The position numbers and the translations under genes were made by a program. The notes below the pieces were generated by a model that saw only the letters and a program-made list of their open reading frames with translations, had not been told where the DNA came from and made no database searches. This document shows positions 35,081 to 44,932 of a stretch of DNA of 64,000 nt, piece by piece. Origin of the DNA: Janthinobacterium lividum (lineage in GTDB: Bacteria > Pseudomonadota > Gammaproteobacteria > Burkholderiales > Burkholderiaceae_D); the NCBI RefSeq assembly GCF_034424625.1, contig NZ_CP139976.1:3968001-4032000 (forward strand), written 5' to 3'. Position 1 is the stretch's first letter. Each line of letters starts with the position of its first letter.

Positions 35081-35971
35081 TCAGACTTTCTTGATCGCGG
35101 CTTTGCCGAACAGGCCGGACGGCTTGATGGCCAGTACCAGCAGCAGGAGCAGCAGGCCGGGCACTTCCTTGTAGCCGGTGGAGATGTAATAGCCGGTGGT
35201 GGTCTCGGCGATGCCCAGTATCAGCCCTCCGACGATGGCGCCCACGCCCGACGTCAAGCCGCCGATGATGGCCACGGCAAAGGCTTTCAAGCCCAGCGAC
35301 GCGCCCATGGTGGCCCCCGTCAGTGTCAGCGGCGCCACCAGCACGCCGGCAAAGGCGGCCGTGGCCGACGACAGTGCGTAGGAAAACGTGATGACCATGC
35401 CCGTGTTGATGCCCATCAGGCCGGCCGCATCGCGGTCGTTGGCTGTCGCCACGACGGCCTTGCCGTAGATCGATTTGCGGTTGAACACTTCGACGGCCAG
35501 CATGATCGCCAGCGCGCCGACGATGACGGCCACCTGCATCTGCTGCACGTTGGCGCCAAACACCTGGAACGGCGCGGCCGATAGCGGCGACGGGAACATC
35601 AGGTCATCCTTGCCCCAGATATTTTCCGCCACATTCTTGAAGATGATGGCCAGCGCGATGGTCGACATGATCCAGCCGAATTCGGACTTGATCTTGATGG
35701 CGGGCCGCACGCCTATCCATTCGACGAACACGCCCTGCAAGGCGCCGAAGACGATGACGATGGGGATCATCAGCAGATAGCTCATGTACGGCCCGCCGTG
35801 GATGGTGCCCACCAGGGAGAGGCCCACGAGCGCGCCCAGCATCAGGGATTCGCCCTGGCCGAAATTGAGGGTGCCGGAAGTGGCAAAGGTCAGCTGGTAG
35901 CCGAAGGCGATGACGGCATAGATCATGCCCAGCGCGATGCCGCTGAAGACGAGCTGCAGGAAGATTTCCAT
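35081..35971 (-). CDS. livH: Branched-chain amino acid ABC transporter permease LivH
   Basis: A 296-aa inner-membrane permease with about eight helices. Typical LivH segments are visible: GIALGMIYAVIAFGYQLTFATSGTL broken over residues 9-33, AGLMGINTGMVITFSYALSS and GALVGGLILGIAE-like SGVGAIVGGLILG. It partners with the fused LivM-LivG chain starting 7 nt downstream. Confidence 0.94.
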   Translation of the reverse strand: MEIFLQLVFSGIALGMIYAVIAFGYQLTFATSGTLNFGQGESLMLGALVGLSLVGTIHGGPYMSYLLMIPIVIVFGALQGVFVEWIGVRPAIKIKSEFGWIMSTIALAIIFKNVAENIWGKDDLMFPSPLSAAPFQVFGANVQQMQVAVIVGALAIMLAVEVFNRKSIYGKAVVATANDRDAAGLMGINTGMVITFSYALSSATAAFAGVLVAPLTLTGATMGASLGLKAFAVAIIGGLTSGVGAIVGGLILGIAETTTGYYISTGYKEVPGLLLLLLVLAIKPSGLFGKAAIKKV

Positions 35972-36056
35972 GATATTCCCCGGAAGACGAAAGATGAAAA
36001 AATGGCCAGTCCTGATTCCTCAAGGCTGGCCACTGCGCGGCGAATGTCTGCCAGGC

Positions 36057-37220
36057 TTATTTCGCGAGGACGACTTTGCCGTCCTTGACTTCACCGAAGA
36101 CTGTCAGGTCGGCCGTGATCGCCTCATGGTTGGTTTTGCTGAACGGCTTGTTGTAGGTGGTGACGGCGCCTTCCACTTTTTCATTCAGGTTTTCCAGCGC
36201 GGCGCGTACTTTCGGACCATCCGTGCCGCCTGCCTGCTTGAAGGCCGCGGCCAGCAGGTAGATGGAATCGTAGCCTTGCGCGGCCGAGACAGCCGACGGC
36301 ATGCGTCCGCCCGATGGCTTGTAGGCGGCCACGTAGGCATCGATGAAGGCCTTGCGCTTCGGCGTGCTGGCATCCTGGATGAAGGTTTGCGGCATGCGCG
36401 TGCCATTGCCGTTCTTGCCCGCGTTGTCGATGAAGTTACCCATGGCCAGGGTCCAGCTGCCGATCAGCGGCACTTTCCAGCCCAGTTTCTCCATGCCGTT
36501 GGCGATCTGCGCCAGTTCCGGACCGATGCCGTAGGTCAGCACGACTTCCGCGCCCGCCTGCTTGGCTTTCAGCAGCTGGGCCGTCATGTCGACGTCCTTG
36601 ATGTTGTATTTTTCCACAACGACGGGCTTGATACCCTTCTTGTCGAGTGCCTTTTCCAGGTCTTCGCGGCCCAGCTGTCCGTAGTTGGTGGAGTCGGCCA
36701 GGATCGCCACTTTCTTGAACTTGCGGTTCTCGACCGCCTCATGCACGATCATGCCGGACTGGATGGTGTCATTGGCCGCATTGCGGAAAATGTAGTTTTC
36801 CGGCTGGTCGGCGAACTGCTTGGTGACGATGGAGCCCGTCGCCACATTGTTCATGACGGGAATTTTCGCTTCCTGATAGAAGCGCTGCGAAGCCAGGGCC
36901 ACGCCCGTGTTGATGTAGCCGACGGTGGCGGCAACCTTTTCCTTGTTGATGAGCTCCTGCGCGATCTGCACGCCGCGTTCATTCTTCGCTTCATCATCGC
37001 GCTCGATCAGCAGCAGGGAACGGCCCAGTACGCCGCCCTTGGCATTGATCTCAGCAACAGCCAGCTTGACGCCGTCGCGCATCGACACGCCCATTGGCGC
37101 GGAACCGCCCGTAAACGGACCGGACACACCGATCTTGATGGGGTCGGCTGCGACTGCCGCCTGCGAGAAACCCAAAACCAAACTTGCCACGAGCAATTTC
37201 TGTTTCAAATTCATTGTCAT
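36057..37220 (-). CDS. livK: Branched-chain amino acid ABC transporter substrate-binding protein
   Basis: A 387-aa periplasmic binding protein. The signal peptide (MNLKQKLLVASLVLGFSQAAVAA after a leading MT) is followed by the Leu/Ile/Val-binding fold: IKIGVSGPFTGGSAPMG, GVQIAQELINKEKVAATVGY and GYDSIYLLAAAFKQAGG. It is the promoter-proximal gene of the liv operon and is 85 nt from livH, a gap that often lets the binding protein be made in excess. Confidence 0.93.
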   Translation of the reverse strand: MTMNLKQKLLVASLVLGFSQAAVAADPIKIGVSGPFTGGSAPMGVSMRDGVKLAVAEINAKGGVLGRSLLLIERDDEAKNERGVQIAQELINKEKVAATVGYINTGVALASQRFYQEAKIPVMNNVATGSIVTKQFADQPENYIFRNAANDTIQSGMIVHEAVENRKFKKVAILADSTNYGQLGREDLEKALDKKGIKPVVVEKYNIKDVDMTAQLLKAKQAGAEVVLTYGIGPELAQIANGMEKLGWKVPLIGSWTLAMGNFIDNAGKNGNGTRMPQTFIQDASTPKRKAFIDAYVAAYKPSGGRMPSAVSAAQGYDSIYLLAAAFKQAGGTDGPKVRAALENLNEKVEGAVTTYNKPFSKTNHEAITADLTVFGEVKDGKVVLAK

Positions 37221-37547
37221 CTCCTCTGATACAACGTTTTTAATGCCACTTATTTTTATAGTCGTACGCTGGATAACCGCCCCATCGATAAATCATTGTA
37301 GGTGAGTAAACATGCACCAGCAACAACTACATATGACGCGTCGCAACATGCGGAAAAGCCGCAATTGCAGGCCAGTTGTCAGTCTTTTGTAAGGAAAATA
37401 TGACGCAAATTGACACAGGTGCTACACGTTGACACACGGTGCATATGTCTGACCTGCGTCAAAAGTATGGCGATGCAATGGTGATATGGTCATTGAACCA
37501 GGGTCAACCGGCCATGGCGGCAATCCCTTCCCTACCATGGAGACCCT
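37221..37547. other. Divergent promoter region livK / lipoprotein gene
   Basis: 327 bp without a gene. It contains two copies of TTGACACA (37410-37417 and 37429-37436) inside longer imperfect direct repeats ending in GGTGC, spaced 19 nt. They could be tandem -35 elements or a regulator site. No matching strong -10 is obvious. GGAG at 37539-37542 is the ribosome site for the ATG at 37548. Confidence 0.45.
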
Positions 37548-38435
37548 ATGCGCCAGCCCATGACAAGCATCTGCGCCTGCCTGCTGATCGCCGGCATGAG
37601 TAGCGCCTGCAAGAACTTCACGCCGGTCGACAAGTTCGCGGGACAGACGGTGGCGATAACGGAAGTATTCAAACCCATGCTGACGCACTCCATGAGCAGT
37701 TGCACCAATAATGTACGGCGCAACAGCATCATCACCGACCGCCCCTACGTTGCGCAGGAAACGGAACAGGACATGCTCCGGCGCTGCAAGGACTATGCGG
37801 CGCAATTGGCGGGTACAGCCGAACTGAACGATGTATTGAAGCGCTACGCGGAAGTACTTGCCGCGCTGGCCAACGACAAGCTGGCGAACTACAAGGATGA
37901 GATCGGCGCCCTTGGCGGTTCGCTGGGCGCCTTGCAGCAGTCGGGCGGCATGGCGCCGGTGCTCGACGCCGACCAGCTGGACAAAGTCACGCGCCTGAGC
38001 GTACTGATCAGCCAGATCGTCACGCAGCAAAGACAGCAGTCGGGAATCAACGAACTGCTGGCGCGCGAGGACGATATTTATATCATCAGCAATGCGCTGA
38101 AAAAATATGCGCAGCAAAACTACCAGGCCAATCTGCACGACGAGAGCCTGACGCTGGCATCCCTGAATCGCTCGCTCGACAACGCCGCCGGCAGGGAACC
38201 CGTGACCAGCAACTATCTGAAGGCCAAGCTCTACCTGGATGGGCGGCAATTGCAGGAGCGTGGCAAGGTCATCGAGGCCTATCTTGCCGCCATGACCGAA
38301 TTGCAAAACAGTCTCAGCACCTTGCGCGCCAAGCCCATGCAAGACCCGGCAGTGGAGCGTCAACTGGACACTTTTGCCAGGCAAGTCGATACCCTGCAAA
38401 AGCAGGCCGCCAATTATTCACCATCCCCTTGGTAG
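37548..38435 (+). CDS. Predicted helical lipoprotein of unknown function
   Basis: A 295-aa protein with a lipoprotein signal peptide (lipobox MSSAC, Cys21) and an otherwise soluble, strongly alpha-helical body rich in Gln, Asp and Lys. Heptad-like stretches are TDKVTRLSVLISQIVTQQ-like (DKVTRLSVLISQIVTQQRQQ) and KPMQDPAVERQLDTFARQVD. Two cysteines near residues 52 and 80 could pair. It is not recognised as a known family. GGAG precedes ATG 37548. The next gene starts 9 nt after its stop, so the two form a small operon. Confidence 0.7.
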   Translation: MRQPMTSICACLLIAGMSSACKNFTPVDKFAGQTVAITEVFKPMLTHSMSSCTNNVRRNSIITDRPYVAQETEQDMLRRCKDYAAQLAGTAELNDVLKRYAEVLAALANDKLANYKDEIGALGGSLGALQQSGGMAPVLDADQLDKVTRLSVLISQIVTQQRQQSGINELLAREDDIYIISNALKKYAQQNYQANLHDESLTLASLNRSLDNAAGREPVTSNYLKAKLYLDGRQLQERGKVIEAYLAAMTELQNSLSTLRAKPMQDPAVERQLDTFARQVDTLQKQAANYSPSPW

Positions 38436-38444
38436 GAGCCGGAC

Positions 38445-38843
38445 ATGGGCAACGCTATCGCACTCGATGAAAAACAAACCACGGAAATCGCCGACAAGCT
38501 GGCACAGGCCTCGAACCAGGTACTGGAGCTGCGCATCGCGCTGACCGACCGCACGCCGCCAACGCCGTCAGCCGTGCTGCATGATCTCAAGCAATATGAA
38601 AGCCACCTGGATCAGATGGTGTCTTTTTTCCGCGCCCACGGCATCTACCTGATCAACCAGGGTGCGCAGCAGGCATTGGCCAATGTGAACACAGCCATCG
38701 ACCAAGGCAGGAAAACCGTGGCCGACATCGGGCACACGCACGCGGCCATCAAGGCAGCGGCAGGCCTGCTGGACTTGGCTGCCGCCCTGCTGTCGCGCAA
38801 CCCGCTGGCCATTGCCGAGGCTGCGAATAGCCTGCGGGCCTGA
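38445..38843 (+). CDS. Small helical protein of unknown function, partner of the preceding lipoprotein
   Basis: A 132-aa protein, mostly alpha-helical by composition (DEKQTTEIADKLAQASNQVL, VLHDLKQYESHLDQMVSFFR) with a hydrophobic Ala/Leu-rich C-terminus (AAAGLLDLAAALLSRNPLAIAE) that could be membrane-associating. No signal peptide and no recognised domain. Co-transcribed with the lipoprotein 9 nt upstream, hinting at a joint envelope role, but this is inference. Confidence 0.65.
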   Translation: MGNAIALDEKQTTEIADKLAQASNQVLELRIALTDRTPPTPSAVLHDLKQYESHLDQMVSFFRAHGIYLINQGAQQALANVNTAIDQGRKTVADIGHTHAAIKAAAGLLDLAAALLSRNPLAIAEAANSLRA

Positions 38844-38855
38844 CCTGGCGGACAA

Positions 38856-39347
38856 TCACGGCTCTTCCGCCCTGTGCCCCATCGCGTGCATCGCCATCTT
38901 CAGGTACAGGAAGGACTGCTCCTCATTGTGCGCATAGCCCATGCGGCCCTCCGCCAGGGCGACGGACTTCTGCTGCAGCGCTTCCGGGTATTCGAGGTCG
39001 CAGGCAGCGTCGAGCCAGTAGCGCGCCCTGGCTTCGTCGCTGTCCTGCAGCAGGTTCGCCACGATGAACATGGCCGGCGCCACGCCGCGTTGCGCGGCCA
39101 GTTCCAGCCAGCGCAACGCGGCGGCACTGTCCTGCGGGCCGCCCATACCGTTCTTGTGCATCAAGCCCAGGTAGTATGCGGCAGGCCCGCTGCCCTGCAC
39201 CGCCGCCTGTTCGAACAGGGCGCGCGCCTGCGGCTGGGTCGCCTCGCCCGCGCGCATCAAGACCTTGGCCTGGGCCGTGGCATCGGGCGCCGCGGCTGCC
39301 ACGGGGGACGCCAGCGCGGCGGCCAGCAGCAAATTTACCAGCGTCAT
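38856..39347 (-). CDS. Sel1-like repeat protein
   Basis: A 163-aa exported protein: signal peptide (MTLVNLLLAAALASPVAAAA) then Sel1/TPR-like helical repeats, visible as AAYYLGLMHKNGMGGPQDSAAALRWLELAA and the shorter AMFIVANLLQDS...ARYWLDAAC units broken by loops. Such solenoids mediate protein-protein contacts. Its ATG overlaps the stop of the cpdB-like gene by 4 nt, so it is translated with it. Exact partner unknown. Confidence 0.8.
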   Translation of the reverse strand: MTLVNLLLAAALASPVAAAAPDATAQAKVLMRAGEATQPQARALFEQAAVQGSGPAAYYLGLMHKNGMGGPQDSAAALRWLELAAQRGVAPAMFIVANLLQDSDEARARYWLDAACDLEYPEALQQKSVALAEGRMGYAHNEEQSFLYLKMAMHAMGHRAEEP

Positions 39348-41377
39348 TTCGACAAATCGAGCTGGTACAGCGCAAAGCCCTTGCCCGCACCATCATCAGG
39401 CTTCAGCTGCGTGACGTTATCGATGCCGGCCGCTTTCGCCAGCTCGATCACGTTCGGCGCCGAATGGAAGACCACCGGGCCTTGCGTGGCAATCTTGGCA
39501 AAGCGCCAGCTGCGCGCCGAGCCGTTTTTCGCGCGCGTCAGGTTTTTCTGCTGCGTGACATAGGCGATCAGCAGTTCGCGGTTGTTGTCGGGCGAGGCCA
39601 CCACCGTCTTGCTGCCATCGAGGCCAGGGAAATTGCCGCCACCGCTGGCGCGGTAGTTATTCGTCGCAATCAAAAATTCCTGGCTGGCTTCCACCGGTTT
39701 TCCCTGGTACGTCAGGCCCTGGATGCGCTGGCCCGGCGGCTGCGTGACGTCGATCTGGTAGCGCACGTCAGCGCTGGTGATGGCGTCGAAGTTGTAGCTC
39801 GGATGGGCCGTGTTGACCAGTTCCTGCGCTTCCAGCTTGTTCGGATCGATGGTGTTGAAGCGCTGCGCCGACTGTTCCAGCCAGGCTTTCAGCTCCGCGC
39901 CATTCATCTTCACGCCGTACAGCGCGTTCGGATACAAATACAGGTCGGCCGCGTTGTTCAGCGCCACATTGCCCGTCTTGACGTCCGTGTAGTCGGACAC
40001 GCCGGCCGAGCCGCTCTTGAACGGGGACGACATCGACAGCACCGGCAGGTCGGCATACTGCGGCAAGTTCGCCTTGACGTAGGCGGCCAGATAGCCCGCC
40101 TGCGCCTGGTTCACCACTTCGATGGCGCTGACGTCGCCCACGTCGGCAAAATACGTCGACATGCGGAAGTCCGTGGCGCCGACGGGCGTCTGCACGTAGG
40201 CAATCGTCGCTGCGTGTTCTTCCGCCACCAGCCTGGCGATGGCCGGGTCAGGCTGGACGTAGCTCTTGTCCGCGTTCTGGATGCCGCGCGCTTCCACCGT
40301 GGTGGCGCTCTTGTCGACGACCCACTGCTTGCCGTCGTGGCGCAGGCGCAAACCGATCACGCCCAGATGCTTGCCCCACAAATTGGCCATCACGGTGGGC
40401 ACGCCATTGACCAGGCCCTTGACCTTGTCGACGCCGGGCAGATTGAACTGCGGCACCGTGCTGGCCGCGTTCGGGAACAGCTGGTGCGAGTGGCCGATCA
40501 GCATGGCGTCCACGCCCGGCACTTGCGACAGGTAGTAATTGCCGTTTTCCATGGTCGGCGAATACGGGCTGCTATCCAAGCCGCCGTGCGAAATGGCCAC
40601 CACCAGCTCGGCGCCCTTGGCGCGCATCTCGGGAATGAATTTTTCCGCCGTCTCGCGCACGCCCTGCGTATAGACGCGGCCTTCGAGCCAGCGCTTGTCC
40701 CAGGCCATGATGGTGGGCGGCGCAAAGCTGATGATGCCGACCTTCACGCTGCTCGTGATTGGCTGCCCATCGGGGCCGGTGGCCGTGATCTGCTTGGCGA
40801 TGATGTGGTATGGCGCAAACAGGGGCTTGCCCGTCTTGACGCTGTAGACGTTGGCCAGCACTTGCGGGAACGCGGGACCGGCACAGCGCGGCTTGCCGGC
40901 GTCGACGCTGTCGACGTCGAATTGATTGCCCGTCACCTGGCTCAAAAACGCCAGGCCGTAGTTGAATTCGTGGTTGCCGATGCCGCCGCCATCGACCTTC
41001 AGCAGATTCATGGCCTTGTAGATCGCCAGGGTCTGGTCGCAGGCCAGCGGTTTCACGAGGGCCTGGTAGTCGGCCAGGGCCGTGCCCTGGATGGTGTCGC
41101 CGTTGTCGAGCAGAAGATTGTTCGGGAACTGCGCGCGCGCCTGCGCGATCAGTGCCGCCGTGCGTTCCAGGCCGATCGAGGGTTCCGCCTGCAGCTTGTA
41201 GTAATCATAACTGAGCACATTCGCGTGCAAGTCCGTCGTCTCCAGCAGGGCCAGGGTGGCGCTGCTGCCCACAGGCGCGGCGGCCGGCGGCTGGGCGGGT
41301 CCGTGGGCGGCTGGCGGCAAGGCGCCACAGCCGGCCAGCAGCAGCGGTAACAGGGCGAGACGGGGAGATTGAAGCAT
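39344..41377 (-). CDS. cpdB: 2',3'-cyclic-nucleotide 2'-phosphodiesterase/3'-nucleotidase (CpdB-like lipoprotein)
   Basis: A 677-aa metallophosphoesterase plus 5'-nucleotidase C-terminal domain. Metal ligands appear in LLETTDLHANVLSYDYY, GNHEFNYGLAF and AISHGG, with the histidine loop GHSHQLFPN. The C-terminal substrate-binding part includes NNYRASGGGNFPG. It hydrolyses 2',3'-cyclic nucleotides and 3'-nucleotides outside the cytoplasm to scavenge phosphate and nucleosides. Unlike E. coli CpdB it starts with a lipobox (LLAGC), so it is probably membrane-anchored. ATG 41377 begins the signal peptide; longer frames overlap the prfB promoter. Confidence 0.92.
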   Translation of the reverse strand: MLQSPRLALLPLLLAGCGALPPAAHGPAQPPAAAPVGSSATLALLETTDLHANVLSYDYYKLQAEPSIGLERTAALIAQARAQFPNNLLLDNGDTIQGTALADYQALVKPLACDQTLAIYKAMNLLKVDGGGIGNHEFNYGLAFLSQVTGNQFDVDSVDAGKPRCAGPAFPQVLANVYSVKTGKPLFAPYHIIAKQITATGPDGQPITSSVKVGIISFAPPTIMAWDKRWLEGRVYTQGVRETAEKFIPEMRAKGAELVVAISHGGLDSSPYSPTMENGNYYLSQVPGVDAMLIGHSHQLFPNAASTVPQFNLPGVDKVKGLVNGVPTVMANLWGKHLGVIGLRLRHDGKQWVVDKSATTVEARGIQNADKSYVQPDPAIARLVAEEHAATIAYVQTPVGATDFRMSTYFADVGDVSAIEVVNQAQAGYLAAYVKANLPQYADLPVLSMSSPFKSGSAGVSDYTDVKTGNVALNNAADLYLYPNALYGVKMNGAELKAWLEQSAQRFNTIDPNKLEAQELVNTAHPSYNFDAITSADVRYQIDVTQPPGQRIQGLTYQGKPVEASQEFLIATNNYRASGGGNFPGLDGSKTVVASPDNNRELLIAYVTQQKNLTRAKNGSARSWRFAKIATQGPVVFHSAPNVIELAKAAGIDNVTQLKPDDGAGKGFALYQLDLSK

Positions 41378-41579
41378 GATGTATTCCTGTGGAAAGACAA
41401 TATCGCCAGCATCATACGCAGCACGGTAGCCATCATCAAGGCAAAAATATTGTCGCAAATGCAGCAAAATCGTCATTTTATTGCCCCGTGCGGCAGCAAT
41501 TGCGCCGCGGCGGCAGCGGAAACGCGCCGCGCTCGCGTATAATTCAAGGTTTGATTTCACCATAGAAGACCAGAACATT

Positions 41580-42684
41580 ATGGAAGCCGAACGCATCAAT
41601 ATCATCTCCGCCCTGCTCAACGACCTGACGGTCCGCGAAGCCGAACTTCGGAGGTATCTTTGACTTCACTGTCAAGTCGGAGAAACTAGAGCAAGTCAAC
41701 GAAGAACTGGAAGATCCAACCGTCTGGAACGATCCGAAGCGCGCCCAGGACCTCGGTAAAGAAAAGAAGGCGCTGGAAGCCATCGTCTTCACCCTGGCCA
41801 AGGCCGATGCCGACCTGCGCGACACCCGCGACCTGTTCGACATGGCCCGCGAAGAAGGCGACGACGACACGCTCGAAGCGATCGAGCAGGACGTGCAGGA
41901 AATCCGCAAGGTCATCGAAAGCATGGAATTCCGCCGGATGTTCAACAATCCGATGGACCCGAACAACTGCTTCATCGACATCCAGGCCGGTGCCGGCGGC
42001 ACGGAAGCCCAGGACTGGGCCTCGATGCTGCTGCGCCAGTACCTGCGCTATTGCGAACGCAAGGGCTTCAAGGTCGAAATCCTGGAGCAGTCCGACGGCG
42101 AGGTCGCCGGCATCAAGACGGCCACCCTGAAGGTCGAGGGCGATCACGCCTATGGTTTCCTGCGCACGGAAACGGGTGTACACCGCCTGGTGCGCAAGTC
42201 GCCATTCGACTCGGCCAACGGACGCCACACCTCGTTTACGTCGCTGTTCGTGTATCCGGAAGTCGACGATTCGATCGAGATCGACGTCAACCCGGCCGAT
42301 ATCCGCGTCGATACCTACCGCGCGTCGGGTGCCGGCGGTCAGCACATCAACAAGACCGACTCCGCCGTCCGCATGACCCATGCGCCGACCGGCATCGTGG
42401 TGCAGTGCCAGAACGACCGTTCGCAGCACCGCAACCGCGCCGAAGCGATGGAAATGCTGAAAGCGAAACTGTACGAGCATGAACTGCGCAAGCGCATGAG
42501 CGAGCAGCAAAAGCTGGAAGACTCGAAGACGGACGTGGGCTGGGGTCACCAGATCCGCTCCTACGTGCTGGACCAGTCCCGCATCAAGGACTTGCGCACC
42601 GGTTTCGAGACGGGCAATACCAAGGGCGTGCTCGATGGCGACATCGACGACTTCATTTCCGCCTCGCTCAAGCAAGGCGTATAA
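41580..42684 (+). CDS. prfB: Peptide chain release factor 2 (programmed +1 frameshift)
   Basis: RF2, which ends translation at UGA and UAA. Codons 1-27 run from ATG 41580 to CTT 41658-41660, then an in-frame TGA (41661-41663). A +1 shift at CTT-T continues in the next frame (GAC at 41662) for 340 more residues, total 367 aa (E. coli 365). The anticodon-like SPF tripeptide is in [14 protein letters not shown] and the catalytic GGQ in [14 protein letters not shown]. The HAD gene follows after 2 nt. The frameshift autoregulates RF2 level: scarcity of RF2 at the TGA favours the shift. Confidence 0.97.
41650..41663 (+). promoter_or_regulatory. RF2 programmed +1 frameshift site
   Basis: GGAGG (41650-41654) acts as an internal Shine-Dalgarno-like element three bases before the slippery CTT (41658-41660) and the stop TGA followed by C (41661-41664). 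This is the classical prfB arrangement, also known from E. coli. Confidence 0.97.
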
Positions 42685-42686
42685 GG

Positions 42687-43382
42687 ATGAACGCATCCGC
42701 TCCGGCGCAGCGCGCCTTCCTGTTCGACATGGATGGCACGATTGTCGACAACATGGCCTTCCACACGAAATCGTGGCTGGCGTTCTTTGAACGCCACGGC
42801 CATGCGCTGGACGCGGACGTTTTTTTCCGCGACACGGCAGGACGGCAGGGACACGAAATCATCGCCAAGTACCTGGGCGAGGAAGCCGACCACGTCACCC
42901 TGCTGGCTGAAAAGGAAGTCGTCTACCGCGAACTGTATGGCCCGCACCTGGCCACGGTGCTTGGCTTCGACCGGCTGATCGCCAGCGCGCGCCAGGCTGG
43001 CGTGGGACTGGTGGTGGGCACGGCCGCGCCGGACGAGAACATCGCGTTCACGCTCGACGGCCTGGACCTGCGCCACCGCTTCGACGCCATCGTCGGCGCC
43101 GCCGACGTGGAACGGGGCAAGCCTCACCCGGACGTTTTCCTGAAAGGCGCGCTGCTGGCCGGCGCGCTGCCGCACAACTGCATCGTTTTTGAGGACGCGC
43201 CCCTGGGCGTGGAAGCGGCGCGCCGTGCCGGCATGCGGGTTGTGGTGCTCACCACCACCCTGCCGGCCGAAGCGTTTGCCGCCTTCGACAACGTCATTGC
43301 CATCGTGCCGGATTTCTCCTCGCTCGACGTCGACGCACTGTTTGCCAGCGTGGCGCCAGCGCTGGCACCACATCATCAATAA
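42687..43382 (+). CDS. HAD family phosphatase (beta-phosphoglucomutase-like)
   Basis: A 231-aa haloacid dehalogenase superfamily enzyme. Motif I is FLFDMDGTIVD with the nucleophile and acid Asp residues; motif II is VVGTAAPD; motif III/IV is RGKPHPDVFLKGA and IVFEDAPLGVEAARRAGM. The cap is a helical C1 type, as in beta-phosphoglucomutase and phosphoglycolate phosphatases. It lies between prfB (2 nt) and lysS (18 nt) and is likely co-transcribed. Substrate unknown. Confidence 0.88.
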   Translation: MNASAPAQRAFLFDMDGTIVDNMAFHTKSWLAFFERHGHALDADVFFRDTAGRQGHEIIAKYLGEEADHVTLLAEKEVVYRELYGPHLATVLGFDRLIASARQAGVGLVVGTAAPDENIAFTLDGLDLRHRFDAIVGAADVERGKPHPDVFLKGALLAGALPHNCIVFEDAPLGVEAARRAGMRVVVLTTTLPAEAFAAFDNVIAIVPDFSSLDVDALFASVAPALAPHHQ

Positions 43383-43400
43383 TCACCAACGAAGAACACC

Positions 43401-44930
43401 ATGACTACGGATATCCAAGAACAAGCCGCCGCCCCCGATGAAAACAAGATCATCGCCGAGCGCCGCGTCAAGCTGGCAGCACTGCGCGAACAAGGCGTCG
43501 CCTTCCCGAACGATTTCCGCCCCGAGCACAAGGCGGCAGATCTGCATGCACAATACGGCAGCAAGACGCGCGAAGAGCTGGAAGCCGAACCTGTCACCGT
43601 GGTGCTGGCCGGCCGCATGATGCTCAAGCGCGAAGCGGGCAAGAAAGCCGCTTTCGCCACCCTGCAGGACGCCTCCGGCCCGAAAGCCGACGGCCGCATC
43701 CAGATCTACGCCACGCTGGATCTCACCGGCGAAGCGGCCATGGCCGCCCTGCACCACTATGACCTGGGCGATATCCTGGGCGTGACGGGCACGCTGTTCA
43801 AGACCAAGACGGACGAACTGACCATCAAGGTCACGGAACTGCGTCTGATCACCAAGTCGCTGCGCCCGCTGCCGGACAAATTCCACGGCCTGGCCGACCA
43901 GGAAACGAAGTACCGCCAGCGCTATGTCGACCTGATCATGAACGAAGAGACGCGCCGCACCTTCAAGGCGCGCACCGCCGCCATCTCGTCGATCCGCCGC
44001 TTCATGGAAAAGAACGAGTTCATGGAAGTGGAAACGCCGATGCTGCACACGATCCCGGGCGGCGCGGCGGCAAAGCCGTTCATCACGCACCACAATGCGC
44101 TGGACATGCAAATGTTCCTGCGCATCGCGCCCGAGCTGTACCTGAAGCGCCTGGTCGTGGGCGGCTTCGACCGCGTGTTCGAGATCAACCGCAACTTCCG
44201 CAACGAAGGCGTGTCGATCCGTCACAACCCTGAATTCACGATGATGGAATTCTACGCGGCCTACACCGACTACAAATGGCTGATGGACTTCACGGAAGCC
44301 GTCATCCGCCAGGCAGCCATTGACGCGCACGGCACCGCCACCCTGACCTACGGCGGCCGCGAGCTGGACCTGGCCAAGCCGTTCCACCGCCTGACCATCG
44401 TCGAAGCGATCAACAAGTACGCGCCGGGCTACACGCCGGAGCAGTTGAACGATGCGGAATTCATCAAGGAAGAGCTGAAAAAATTCGGCGTCAAGCCGTT
44501 CGCCACGGCCGGCCTGGGCGCGCTGCAACTGGCGCTGTTCGAAGAAACGGCTGAAGCGCAGCTGTGGGAACCGACCTACATCATCGACTACCCGGTCGAA
44601 GTGTCGCCACTGGCGCGCGCTTCCGACACGGTGGCCGGCATCACCGAGCGCTTCGAGCTGTTCATGGTGGGCCGCGAAATCGCCAACGGCTTCTCCGAGT
44701 TGAACGACGCGGAAGACCAGTCGGCCCGCTTCCTGGCGCAAGTAGCCGCCAAGGACGCCGGCGATGAAGAGGCGATGTTCTACGACGCCGACTACATCCG
44801 CGCGCTGGAATACGGCATGCCGCCAGCCGGCGGCTGCGGCATCGGCATCGACCGCCTGATGATGATCATCACGGATTCGCCGAACATCCGCGACGTCCTG
44901 CTGTTCCCGCACCTCCGCCGCGAAGAGTGA
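43401..44930 (+). CDS. lysS: Lysyl-tRNA synthetase, class II
   Basis: A 509-aa enzyme that charges tRNA-Lys. It has the N-terminal OB-fold anticodon-binding domain ([32 protein letters not shown]) and the class II core: motif 2 [20 protein letters not shown] and motif 3 [12 protein letters not shown]. Length equals the bacterial norm (505 in E. coli). It directly follows prfB and the HAD gene, an arrangement that recalls the prfB-lysS order of many proteobacteria. A structured repeat and a terminator follow. Confidence 0.97.
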   Translation: MTTDIQEQAAAPDENKIIAERRVKLAALREQGVAFPNDFRPEHKAADLHAQYGSKTREELEAEPVTVVLAGRMMLKREAGKKAAFATLQDASGPKADGRIQIYATLDLTGEAAMAALHHYDLGDILGVTGTLFKTKTDELTIKVTELRLITKSLRPLPDKFHGLADQETKYRQRYVDLIMNEETRRTFKARTAAISSIRRFMEKNEFMEVETPMLHTIPGGAAAKPFITHHNALDMQMFLRIAPELYLKRLVVGGFDRVFEINRNFRNEGVSIRHNPEFTMMEFYAAYTDYKWLMDFTEAVIRQAAIDAHGTATLTYGGRELDLAKPFHRLTIVEAINKYAPGYTPEQLNDAEFIKEELKKFGVKPFATAGLGALQLALFEETAEAQLWEPTYIIDYPVEVSPLARASDTVAGITERFELFMVGREIANGFSELNDAEDQSARFLAQVAAKDAGDEEAMFYDADYIRALEYGMPPAGGCGIGIDRLMMIITDSPNIRDVLLFPHLRREE

Positions 44931-44932
44931 TG

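Noticed and set aside
41661..41663. In-frame TGA making prfB look like a pseudogene
   Set aside because: It is the conserved programmed frameshift stop with CTT and GGAGG upstream.
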